From positions 12,483,329 through 12,547,328 of the forward strand of contig CM022678.1 in NCBI GenBank assembly GCA_012295275.1: a DNA stretch of 64,000 bases, given 5' to 3'. The notes below the pieces were generated by a model, which saw only the letters and a program-made list of their open reading frames with translations, was not told the origin of the DNA and made no database searches. The position numbers and the translations under genes are program-made. Positions 1 through 10,814 of the stretch are shown here, piece after piece; within the stretch, counting starts at the first letter, position 1; each line of letters opens with the position of its first letter. The DNA is from Chrysomallon squamiferum. Taxonomy: Eukaryota; Mollusca; Gastropoda; Neomphalida; Peltospiridae.

Positions 1-330
1 TTTGCAATAGCCTTGACTACTTTGAGATTGTCAATGAGGGCAGTGATATACGAGTTTTAGCGTCTTTGCCCAAGGTTGGTTTTGGAAGCAGAGAGGTATC
101 AAATGGATCATTCGTCTGAGGGTGATAGGAGGATGTGTGATGATGTTTCACATCAAACAATTCGCAAATTGAATTCACCAGAAGTGAAGTGAACTGACTT
201 CCTCGGTCTGCGATGAGAGTTCGTGGTGCACCAGATCTTGTAAATACCTCATTGAAAAGAACTTTGCCAATTTCTGAAGCTTCTTGAGTACGTAGTGGAA
301 ATGCTTCTGTCCAGCGGGTGAAGGAGTCAA

Positions 331-648
331 CTACTGGAAGTATATATGTATATCCTTCTTTGGTAAAGGACCAAGAATATCAAAGTGAAGTTTCGAGAAG
401 GTATCTTCGATAGGCATAGGAACCATGGGAGCAGGTTTTGCATGAGTGTAACGTTTGGACTTCTGACATTCTTCGCAGGAATGGATGTAGTTTTCTATGT
501 CCTGGTACATACCTGGCCAGAAATATTTGGTTAGAATAGCTAGCTGAGTAGCATCTCTCCCAAAATGACAACCTCCTGATTTTGAATCATGATAGGCAAG
601 AAGAAGATCTTTCCTATCTTGAAGAGGGACAACCAGTTGTGTCACCAT
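331..648 (-). pseudogene. Gypsy integrase, H2C2 zinc-binding domain (fragment)
   Basis: The fragment holds the His-His-Cys-Cys zinc finger of retroelement integrases: H near residue 20, H near 28, then CEEC near residue 58, with the usual KYFWPGMYQDI helix between them. After GPLPKK the frame is lost and the DDE core continues in another frame below position 350. Known role of the family: binding element ends and joining them to target DNA. This copy cannot make a full integrase. Confidence 0.9.
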
Positions 649-1114
649 AGGTGGACGGTTGTTTTTCTGTCCTCTGTGCTTGGGCAGATAGAAATGGTAT
701 AAAATGCCATTTCGAAGATCACATTCTTGGGAGCGACCCTGGAGTCCTTTTACCTGTGACTCTGTATAGATAGACGGTATCTCATTCTTTTCAATGTAGT
801 CGATGATATTCTTATATCAGGAGACTTGCGTTGTCTTTCTGCAATACTCTGCTCATCAAGGTTTACATGAATTGATAGAACGAAAGGTTCATTTGGAACT
901 GTCTCATGATGATAATGGAAGTCCACAGATAGTTGAATTGATTCATCAGAAGATGAACTGCAATCCGTTAGCAAATTCGTCTGGTGATGAACTGTGCTTC
1001 TAAAAATCGGATCGTCAGGAAGCCAGTGTTCTGATTCATCATGATGTGACGTACTGATTTTTGGTTGGGCATGGTGTTCTGTTTTCTTGAACAATGACGT
1101 ATCAGAAGTATGTT

Positions 1115-1459
1115 CTATAAACCAGTGCTATTGGATAACTGGCTTGTTGATGGATCAGTTGTCTGTCTGTTTCTTAAATCTAAAGAAGGAATATCATCTC
1201 TGACTGGCAGCGTTGTTGGTGAAGCATATGGGATCCTCGATAAGGCATCAGCATTTTTGTTCCTGCTCGGTGTATAATATCGAAATAATATTCTTGAAGC
1301 ACGAGGAGAGGCAATGCCTGCAAAGTTGTAGACATATTTTCGATAGTAGCTGCAGACACCTAAGAAATGCCTAACATCATGGACCGTTTTTGGAGGTGGA
1401 ATGTTAACCACTGCCTCAACTTTCGTCTTATCTATCTCAATGCCTTCTTTGCTGAACAA
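1115..1459 (-). pseudogene. Gypsy RT/RNase H fragment with internal deletion
   Basis: The N-terminal part matches the region just after the RT palm (FSKEGIEIDKTKVEAV, then FLGVCSYYRKYVYNFA). It jumps directly to the end of RNase H (ILFRYYTPSRNKNADALSR). Most of the RNase H domain is therefore deleted in this copy. Upstream, at about 1700-1480, the RT fingers are readable in the same orientation but contain a stop. Confidence 0.88.
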
Positions 1460-1954
1460 ACGCCCAAGATAGGTTACCTATGACATCTTCAAATCTAGGC
1501 AAGGGAAAGAAAATTGGCTTTGTTACCGCATTCAATTTCCTGTAGTCAACAGCAAACCGGTAACTGCCATCATGCTTCTTCACCATGACTACTGGAAAAT
1601 GCCATTGTGATGTGCTTGGCTAAGTGATACCAGCATCAAGCATCTGTTGGACTTGGGTTGAACATTCTTTCCTAATTTGTACATTTTGTCTGTAGAAAGG
1701 AAGCCTAATGGTCTTGCATCACCTGTAGCTATTTTATGATTATGCAAGTCAGTTTTTCCTAGTTCAAACCAGTCTTTAGCAAATGCTGTACGATGACTTG
1801 CACAGAATTGTTGAAATTGCCATTTTAGCGATGGGGTGAGATCAGTCAGTTAGATCAAAGAAAATGTCAGTTGATTCAGGTTTATGTTTTGAGACAGATG
1901 AAACCTGGGGAAGATTAGAGGAGGTAGAATGGGCTACTTTTGTAATGGACACCA

Positions 1955-2482
1955 TTATCTGATACCAGTTGCCACTACTATTCTGGATCTGAGCCAAATG
2001 GATAAGTTTGTAGGGTTTAAGACTCTAAGGAAAACAGACTTTTTAGATGTAATGATTAAGCACTTTGCACCTTGTAATTGTAAGTTTTGTAAACTCGATG
2101 TATGTTCTATAAGAAAAGTTTGGTCCTTACCACACCTGGATATTTGTACAGGCACATCAGCTTGTGATTTTGGGGCAACAACGACAAGTTTCCGTAGTCT
2201 TACATAGCCTGCATTTGTCTCTGCTAGACAAACAGAAATAAGATAAATGTAAAGTGTACAAGCCGCTAAGTCAATGGTAGCACTGTTGTGTGTAAGGAAG
2301 TCCATGCCAAAAATGAGGTAATGAAGAGAAGAAAAGACATGAAAGGTTTGTGAAATAGAAATGTTGCCAATCCGAATTCTAAGAGATAATGACCCTAAAA
2401 CTGGGTGTTTTTCTCCCTCTACTCCTATGATGACAGGGATGTCAGACTTGGATATTAAGGGCTGTACTTGTAATTTGTGCAT
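1955..2482 (-). pseudogene. Gypsy aspartic protease (retropepsin) fragment
   Basis: The open frame resembles the C-terminal body of a retropepsin, including an LIFGMDFL motif that corresponds to the conserved (I/L)LGxDFL strand of Gypsy proteases. The catalytic loop lies just upstream (about 2545-2520): ALVDT is visible but the frame changes immediately after it, so the active-site DTG is broken. The rest of the frame is a linker to RT. Confidence 0.75.
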
Positions 2483-2556
2483 GAACAGTTCGCTAATACA
2501 GATAATGGATGCACATATGTGTCGACAAGAGCGGTCATTTTAACTTGACCCACCTT

Positions 2557-4289
2557 AACTTAAACTGTGTTTTTTTGTTAAGGGAGCTACAAGTGAAACA
2601 TATTCTGGTTTGTGCCTGATATCAGATCCTATCTGGTATGGCTGTTGTAGCGTTTAATGCATACTGATTCATGGTGACCTCTATATGAACAAAATGTACA
2701 AATTGTGTTGGCATGTGGACAAACAAATCTATTAGGGCAATACTCACCATCCTTTACAGCGCTGTCGTGGTTGGGGTGGTGTAGGATGCTGGTATTTTCT
2801 GGTTGGCCGCTGCAATGGAGCCGACATTGGTCTGTTCTGGTGGGCTATCATTAACTTTATTAATTTTTTTTTTTTTTTTGTTGCTACTTTATAATGTTAT
2901 AGCTTTTTAAACTTATGTTACTGTTTCTTTATCTATATTATTGTTGTTGTTGTTTGTTGTTGTTGGCAGTGTTGTTAGGTACTCAAAAGTAATTTTCAGT
3001 TTCAGAAATAATAATAATGATGACAGTAATAAGAAAAACAATAAACTGTGACTATAAATAAATAAGTAATCCATTTAATGAAGGACCCTGTGTAATAATA
3101 AAGGTTTTACATTATTTTATCTTCTCATTTTATCTTCTGATTTTTCATTATTTATTCCCCATTCCGTGACAATTTTAGGCTACTTAATTATTGCATAAAT
3201 ACATTAAATTCCTTATAAATGTTACATAAACCTTTTGCTGCATACCAGAGGAAAGTGGTTTCAGCTGTTTTTCAGATACTCCTCAGAGGTTCCTTTTTTA
3301 TGAAACAAAATTGGCATCTACGAAAAGTAAAATCAGAAAAAGAAAATTGTATTTGATCATTCTTTGAAGCTAAATTTTATATCAAACAACATTTATAATT
3401 AAAATAAACCATATATCTGTGATACTTAAGGACTGTCATTCTTATAAACTAAATAAAAAAAACAAAAACAACTAACCTCTGAACCCAGTGAAAATGCAGG
3501 TGACATCACATCACCAATAGCAGATCAAAATCCTGAAGAAGGATTTCCACTTTCAGCAACAAGCAGTCACAGTTTCTGAAATACTGAACACAGACAAAAC
3601 TGAGTTGTATAAGCATATAACAAAATGCATTGCATAAAAATACAATAAATGGTTATAATTAAAAACTTTTATCTATTTCTCTACTTAAATATTTAGAATA
3701 CCTTTTCAACAATAAAAAACAAACAAAAAATCCTGACTATAACACAATTATCTCTCTGTTATTTGAAATTTTAGAGATCATAAATTACTTTACTTTTCAT
3801 ATTACAGAAACATAGACCAGGAAATTCTAATCCTTTATAAATGAATAAATACATATTATTTAATATATCAATAAATTTTCTTTATGGAAATTTCTTACAC
3901 AACTCTAGTTGAAAATCAAGTTCAGATTATTTGCATATAATGGATGCATCATGAATATTCATAACTAAGATGCAAAATAAATCAGTTTTTTATAAACTAT
4001 TTCAATTATCAAATATATAAAAATATGAACTAAGTCATCTAAAACATACCAACATTCTGAATATAACAATATCTGTGTCTCATAGTTCTAATCTTATATG
4101 TGGCTCTTACTACAGAAATGGGGTTTATGGTCTTTCTGACAAGTCTAGATCCAGTTTCTTCAGTACACTCCTGTACCTCATCATGCAGCTTGAGGAATTT
4201 GTAACCTGCTTAAACACTACAAACTCTGATCAGACTGTGTGAGTGTACACTCTGATCTGCATCTACAATGGTAAGCCCTGTTTCTGCAG
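2557..4289. other. Non-coding AT-rich stretch
   Basis: This stretch contains a poly-T run (about 2867-2879), (TTG)n near 2941-2965 and mixed AT-rich DNA. A weak plus-strand open patch at about 3500-3580 follows a possible acceptor (CCCAG at about 3499) and ends at a TGA; it may be a terminal exon but matches nothing I know. No other gene is visible. Confidence 0.5.
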
Positions 4290-4390
4290 TCAGACCCACA
4301 TATAACAATAACAACCCATTCTTCCAGTTAAAGGACAAAACTGATTCATACGTCATACAGACAACTTTACAATCTCATCAACCAGTGATA
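4290..4390 (+). CDS. Candidate internal exon, product unrecognised
   Basis: The stretch is preceded by a strong pyrimidine-rich acceptor (CCCTGTTTCTGCAG) and followed by a good donor (ATA|GTGAGT). It is open in one frame with entry phase 1 and exit phase 0, giving 33 codons beginning RPTYNNNNPFFQLKDK. The residues are polar and look disordered. It could belong to the same transcript as the exon candidates at 5711-5784 and 9580-10814, but the joins are not proven. Confidence 0.3.
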
Positions 4391-7015
4391 GTGAGTCTTC
4401 TGCTTTTTTCTGATCAAAAAGTCAAATGGAAAGCTTTCCCTGCAGCATAGTGTATTCATTCTTCCTAAGACCAATTACTTGTTCAAGATGAATCTAACCT
4501 GTCATGTTGTCTTGACATCCACAGACAATGAGACAGTGATGTGAAAAACCATTAGTAAAATGTGTGCTGAAAATGTGTGCATATCTCCGAATCCGATTCA
4601 CGCTTGGTTCGCACAAACATAAAACATCCGAATCCATTTGGATTTTTGTGAAATATTTCCAAAATTCTATTAAAATGAATAATCAACAAGTAAAACGTTA
4701 CCGAATTAAAAATAAAAAATAGTCTGGCTGTCAAGCATCAGTTTAAACTGGTTTGAAAAGCGTAGCATACATTCGAATCCGTGTATGTTCGAAACATCAT
4801 GATTTATCGAGACAGGTCTGGCCTGAAGCCAAACGGTGGTTGGCCCATTTCTATAAATCAAATTGCCAAGAAAAAGAACCGAAAGGAACGTGCTTGTTCA
4901 GTTCTTACATAAATAACAATTATAGCGTAATTTAAATTTGGCATTATAAATTAGATTATTTTGTCTGTCTGTTGAACATACCGAACATAAAATTAAGAAT
5001 ACAAACACTGATGTTTTAAATTACTATCAGTTTAAAAAGGATGTTTGAATGAAAGTAAGTCCAATTGCAAATTGAAATACTTCTTTTATTTACTGTGTTG
5101 AGCACATTCAACAAAAACAAATGCTTAAAATAAAAACAAGTCAAATTACAGATATTTTCATTTTATTTCTTGTTTTGATCATATTAAAGTAAAGGAAAAC
5201 AAAGCTTTCTTCTTTTTATTGGTATAATAATTGGATGTACTTTTGCTGACAAATTGTTTATACTAGTAACTATAGTCTATAGTATAATACTTTCCATTAA
5301 ATAGTGAGGGTGGTTTTATATACACTAATCTAAATACAATTTGTTACATTTGACACAGAATTCTGGTAACCAACACTGTTGATAAATATGTTCTATGAAA
5401 CTTTTGAGGTTTGAATTCTCTTGAAAAAAAAAGAGAATTTGTAGCCCTGAAAACCTAATCATATCAAATGCCACAATAAATAGTCATACCTTTTTCTTAA
5501 AAAACAAGCAACAAAACAACAAAAAACAACAAAACAAACAAAACAAAACAACATTTTTCAGCACGAAAAATTAAAGCTGAAATGAAGCAGATATATAACT
5601 GTATTTTATTTTATTTATTTATTTATTAGTAGTAGTAGTTTTGCATTTTGTATTTACAGATGGCTGAACTTCCACTGGAATGCATATGTTAACGCTTTTT
5701 TCAAAAAAAGAAAGAAAAGGTTCTGGCTTGATTGATTCAAACATGTCCCAAAGACTCGTATCTCCCAGACAATCAAACATACAGGTACAAAATGTTTATA
5801 TTAATACAATTTATTTCAGTTACAATTAACTGAATTTATTTATTGTTTGAAAATCTTACTTCAAATTCAAATAATAAAAATTAAATTGTAATACATTATA
5901 CAGTGATACCTCGGTTCTGCTTTTATAAACAATTTGGTTAAAAAACAAAAATGTGCCAGTTGTCACTCGGTTCTCAAAATGAAGTCATTCAAGGAAATGT
6001 CTTAAGATGAGGAGGAGGGAAGGTAGGATATTCCTAGTTCACTAATTTGTACAGAGAGTGTTTTATTCAGGATTTTCTGTCAACCCGTCAAACCATAGAA
6101 CATGACTAAATGCTGTTTGAAATTTTTGAGTTGTTTTACATATTAATGAAACTCTGCATAACTGTATCAATTAATTTAGTTAAGTCATAATTCTTATATT
6201 AAATACGTATTATTATGAATATATATAAAAGTAAATATTGTAAGAAAGAGTTCTGCAGATATTGTTTACATAACCATTTAATCGGTTATGTAAAATTTAA
6301 ATTTGTATATCCATGAATAATAATAATAATAGTCATAATAATCATCATAATATTAATAATAAGAAGAATGATAATGACAATGATAATAATCCATAAAAAT
6401 AAAAAATAAATTAAGAAAGCAGATTTTCAGAAAGTGTAACAAGCAAATATTATGTTAAAGTATTTACTGTTTTTGAAATTTACTTACTTTATTTTTTATA
6501 TTTTAGGGCAAATGCTGCTGCATATCTCAGCATCAACAATGTTCTGCCAACCTGATTACTCAGCAAGAGGCTTGTAGACAGAGACAGCAGGAAACTAGTT
6601 AATGTAAGAGTTTTGTGTTTGACTGTCATGTTGTAAGTTAATACAGTTAACTATACCTTGATACAAACCTTCAGAGTAATTAAGCTACAGTATTTGTTTT
6701 TTAAAATTCATTATATATTATACAAATAATACATTATAAGAAAAGTATAGAGAAGCTGATATATGTATATAGATATATGTTAAGATAGGAATCAACTAGT
6801 TTATTTTTTTATTAAACAATTAATATTTCTATATCTTTGTGACACAATAACACTTACTTTTTAAAAGTATACGTTAATATGAAAATAAATTATTATTATA
6901 TATTTTTGCCTCAACAATGTTAATATTACAGGTAATAATATTTTTTACTTTTTTATTTATTTATTTTTTTACATAATTTTTGTTGTTATTACTGTTGATA
7001 TACCAGACCTAATTA
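4391..7015. other. AT-rich DNA with possible plus-strand exons
   Basis: This is mostly low-complexity AT-rich sequence. There are A/C-rich runs at 5500-5555, (TTTA)n near 5606-5628 and (AAT/AAG)n near 6318-6380. Two candidate exons (5711-5784 and 6507-6603) are listed separately. No other gene or RNA is supported. Confidence 0.5.
5711..6603 (+). CDS. Two candidate exons with matching phase, product unrecognised
   Basis: Exon one (5711-5784) ends CAG|GTAC. Exon two (6507-6603) begins after ATATTTTAG and ends before a strong donor (AAT|GTAAGAG). Joined at phase 0 they read RKGSGLIDSNMSQRLVSPRQ and onward into GKCCCISQHQQCSANLITQQ, closing at a TAA (6600-6602) one base before the donor. The cysteine and glutamine content is odd. 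The stop right before a good donor suggests either a frame error or an untranslated exon. Low confidence. Confidence 0.25.
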
Positions 7016-8780
7016 ACTTATTCCATAATCAAAAGCTTTTTCAAAATCTATAAAAGCATATTACAATTTCTTTTTAGATTTGTTCATTAAAATAATTAGC
7101 GAATATGAAGAAAATATATGGTCTGTTGTTGTATAATTTTTAAGAAATCCTGCTTGATTTTCTAAAAGTAGGTTTGTTTCATCTGCATACTTATTTAATC
7201 TAAAATTAAGTACAGATGTCAATAATTTACCTAAGCAACTTAATAATGTAGTATGTCTTTGGGTTATTTCAAGCACCTTTATTTTTATATATTGGTTTCG
7301 TGGGTCCCTCTAACCAACCAGATGGTATAATTGCTGTGTCAAGAATAACATTAAACAATAGTACATAAAAAGATAACATAACATTAGCAGTATAATTAAT
7401 GTATTCATTGATAATAAAGTCTTCTCCAGCTGATCAATTACATTGGAGTCTCTTCACTAGATATTTCTTTGGCTGAAAAAGTCTTGTTCAGAATATCATT
7501 AGTGGCTTCTTATCATTAGTGTGTAGTTCTTCTATTGGTGTTACATGATCAGGCAAATTTTCATCAACATTGATATTAAGAGTTTTGTAAAAAGTAAATA
7601 AAGAAGCAATTGACACATCCACTTTCTGTTTAGAATTGACCAAAACTGAAGTTGGGATTTGAAGTATTTTCAATTTTTTGTTTAAAAGATATCCTATACT
7701 CCCTAACAGCTCTGTTTAGTGTTTGTTTATACTGATTCTCTTTATACCTGAAGCCAGCTTTCAGTATGCTTCCACCACATTGTTTATATCTTCTTCTGGC
7801 TTTTCTGACTTCCTTTGTTGCAGCTTTACAAGCTCTGTTAAACCAGACCTTATTATAAGGATGTTTCTTTATTGTATTATTAGGTGGGTTTCTTCCCACA
7901 CCACATACATTAATCTCTGTTATTTTTAAAACATACAGGTTTATTTCTTTATGATTTTTGTTTGGGGTAGCTTTACAAACGAGTGTGTTTACTAACATTT
8001 GCAAAATATTATTTTTACTTTGTAAGACTCCTCCTGCTTCTGCGCTGAGTGAACTGACTTGTCTTGGTGAGAGTTTGATTTGTGTGCAGTGATCTCTGTT
8101 GGCCACATTGTTATGTTCGTTCTTCTGGCTTCTGGCATGTCCTCTCCTAGTGTAACCAGCCTGACCTTGATATACAGTTTACCATCATTTAAAGTCACTC
8201 TTTTCCCTTGCCTTTTTGCTGGTTTGTAATGTGGATATACTAATTTTTCCTATCATTGATTTCTTTCTGGAATTGTTCATTAACCCCATATGGCTTGTTT
8301 ATTAGTTTGGAGGTCATTGTGTTTTTCTCTTAAGTTTCCAAACTCAATTTTTGATTCACATATTTGTTGTTTCAAACTGTTATTATCATCTCTAAGTTCA
8401 CAAGTAGAAATGTTCATATCTGACACAACATGTTTCAAATCTCTGAGATCCTTTTATTCCTTTCAAACTGTTAGTGAATGTAGTTGTACTTTTTTTTAAT
8501 ATCAATCAGATTACCACTGATATCTCGTACAGTTATTTCCATACTGTTTAGTTGTTTTTTTGATCATGTCCAATTTTTCCAGTTTATCACACATTATACT
8601 TTCTAGTCAAAGTACCTGCTTTTATACTGACATCTTCACTGTGCACAACTGATGAAATTAACCCAGAATGCTGACCCTGGGGTCCATAGTGCTGTCCGTA
8701 TTGTGACTGCTGAGACTGTTGAATTGGTGTTGACTGATAAAATGGTGCAGATGAACATCTCATTAGTCTCTGTATTTGGC
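7016..8780 (-). mobile_element. Decayed non-LTR (LINE) retrotransposon
   Basis: On the minus strand the order is ORF1-like region (about 8780-8300; glutamine-rich start with STPIQQSQQSQYGQHYGPQG, then a coiled-coil-like stretch), endonuclease-to-RT linker (8106-7630; VWFNRACKAATKEVRKARRR), and reverse transcriptase (7276-7016; TLLSCLGKLLTSVLNFRLNK, ENQAGF, then AFIDFEKAFD). These are standard LINE RT blocks 1-4. A stop codon sits directly before AFIDFEKAFD, several frame breaks separate the pieces, most of the endonuclease is missing, and the element ends after the RT 'A' motif with no catalytic YADD visible. It is a dead, truncated copy. Clade is not assigned. Confidence 0.88.
7630..8106 (-). 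pseudogene. LINE ORF2 linker region fragment
   Basis: This is the longest surviving open piece of the LINE. Its second half (KVWFNRACKAATKEV..., then YKQTLNRAVREYRISFKQKI) has the basic, helical composition and the WFN-C signature found between the endonuclease and RT domains of LINE ORF2 proteins. It runs out of frame near 7630, and the next piece (7673-7488) continues the same linker in another frame. Confidence 0.8.
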
Positions 8781-9579
8781 CTCCTCAGTATGGCGACTTC
8801 TTGACTAGCTTGGCTACTGCTTACCCTTATTTTCTCTTCTCTTCTCCACTTATATTCTTACTCTTATTTTCACTCTTTTTTCCTTTTTTTTTTATTTCAT
8901 GTTGCATACTCACGTATATTTAGCAATAATTTACATTGATAAAACAGATAACATACCTTTAATACTAATAAACATTATAAATTTTCACAGAGAGATGACT
9001 TTCATTTCCCCACATGTGTTAGTGCGATCGAATGGAAGTAATGGTTACTTGAATTGAAAAATAATTACACAAAAAAGATCAAACAGAACTTGAAGAGACC
9101 AAGTGAGTTAACACTGTTTTTTCTTTTTCTTTTCACCTCATTAACTGACAAAGTTGATAATGGTATTTGTATTAAAATTAAGGTCAAAAATAATCAGAAG
9201 CTAATGTTAACTGCTATCTCATTACTTGCATTTAAAAAAAAAAAAAATATTAGCCCTAATCAGTTATACACTGATGTAAAACACTGTTAATTCAGAAATT
9301 TCATAAGAAGAATTATAATGTAAATTATTTGTTGCTGAATTGAAAGCTGTTAAGAATTTGTTCATATCTTTGTTATCACTGATGTACTTAATTAAGGATA
9401 GCATTGTGTTGGGGTTTAAAATGCATTTTTGTATTTCAACACTAAAGAAGACAGTTTATAAGGTGAAAGTTCTACTATTTGTTGTTGTTTGTGGGGGGGT
9501 AATTAAAAACATAATCTATATAACTATTGTTTTATTTATTTTTATTAATTAAGAATGAGTTTAATTTTTTTTGGTCCAG
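8781..9579. other. Non-coding AT-rich stretch
   Basis: The sequence is AT-rich with poly-T and poly-A runs (9232-9247 is mostly A). No exon, RNA or element is supported. Confidence 0.5.
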
Positions 9580-10814
9580 GATCTAAAAGATCATGTCTGT
9601 GTGGATTGAATGCTCCTATAAAGGTATGTTTTATTCATTCACTTTTGTGTTTTATAGCTCATTTGATTAAGGATGAATTTAATGAAAAGTAGCAATTTAT
9701 TATTATGTACAGAATAGTATTGATAATTTTATATAAATGTTTCATAAACAATGTTTACTTTAGATAGTAATAGAATCAATTTAATATCAACAAACCTTTT
9801 AATGATTTGCATGGCAGCCTAATAGAGTAGTGAACAGAACATTTGTAATTTTCTGTTATTAATATCTCACTCTAATCTGAAATCCATACATTTAATACTT
9901 TATTTGTTAGGCTAAAGATATTTACAATATTTTGAAATTTGGTATACAGATGGAAGATCATACACATGCATAAATTGGCTTGAAGGATTTAGCTTCTTTT
10001 GTTATTTTATTACATGCATGTGTAATGCTGTCTTTGTTTTAAATACATTTTAAAATATACCTAAAGGATTCATTATTGTAACTATTCACTGAATGTGGTT
10101 TATTTATTTAGGAAAGAATGTTACAATTAAATATTTTAATTAAACAAATAATTTATTATAAATGTATATACAACGATTATTAAGGTTAATTAAAGATTGT
10201 AAGAATAATCTCAAATGTACTTTTATCATGTTAGTATATTTGTATTTCAAGTAGAATCAGTATTAGAAGACCATTTTCTTACTGTCTAATGTAATACTAT
10301 ATAGGTTTAAAATGTTTATTTACTTAATATTCCTTGCAGTCATCTTAAACTGGACCAAAAGATTAAAACAGTGTAAATATCAAATTTTAGCAAGTTAATA
10401 TATTTTTGTAATCTCTCTTACTGATGTTTTGCACATTTAATCCTTTTATATCAAATTTTAAAAAAATAAAATTAAAATGAATGAAATCAAGAATATAAAT
10501 ACATTTAATAAATTGTTTTTATTATTAAAATTGGATGAAAAAATAAAAATGTAGAGTAAAATGTTTTTTGCTAAGACAGTGAAATGCAGTTAGAGCTGAC
10601 AAAAAAAATGCTACTTGCACTTTATTTTATGTTTATTAATGAATATTATATTTTGTTGTAGGATCCTAGACAACAGATTCAAGCTGCCTCAGCCAGCACT
10701 TCATGTTTTAAGACCCATTTTCAGAAAAGGTTCACTAGAGCACCAGAATGCTTTTACATCACATTCTTCCCTGCCCAGAGAAAGCTCAACACTTTCAAGA
10801 GAAAATCTGTCTGA
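9580..10814 (+). CDS. Two candidate exons with matching phase, product unrecognised
   Basis: Exon one (9580-9623) lies between GGTCCAG and AAAG|GTATGTT and reads SKRSCLCGLNAPIK. Exon two starts at 10662 after TTTTGTTGTAG and reads DPRQQIQAASASTSCFKTHF onward to a TGA at 10812-10814. Exon one leaves at phase 0 and exon two is open at phase 0, so the join is consistent. A second frame of exon two is also open to a TAA at 10819-10821, so the frame is uncertain. No family recognised. AATAAA-type signals follow within 500 bp. Confidence 0.35.

Larger units (their letters stand above)
1..2556 (-). mobile_element. Decayed Ty3/Gypsy LTR retrotransposon (protease, RT, integrase remnants)
   Basis: Read on the minus strand, the pol order is protease (about 2556-1955), reverse transcriptase (about 1700-1300), RNase H end (about 1290-1220) and integrase (about 1100-1). 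Visible signatures: a retropepsin start (ALVDT) with a frame break right after the catalytic DT; RT fingers with VVMVKKHDGSYRFAVDYRKL; the RT/RNase H connection with FLGVCSYYRKYV; the RNase H end with NADALSR; an integrase H2C2 zinc finger with HSCEECQKSK; and integrase core pieces VVDSFTRW, ADRGSQFTS and SYHPQTN. The RT palm carrying YxDD is missing, an in-frame stop lies in the RT fingers, and a frame break near 340-350 separates zinc finger from core. The element runs off the left edge and no LTR is visible. It is a dead copy; family assignment is secure, clade is not. Confidence 0.93.
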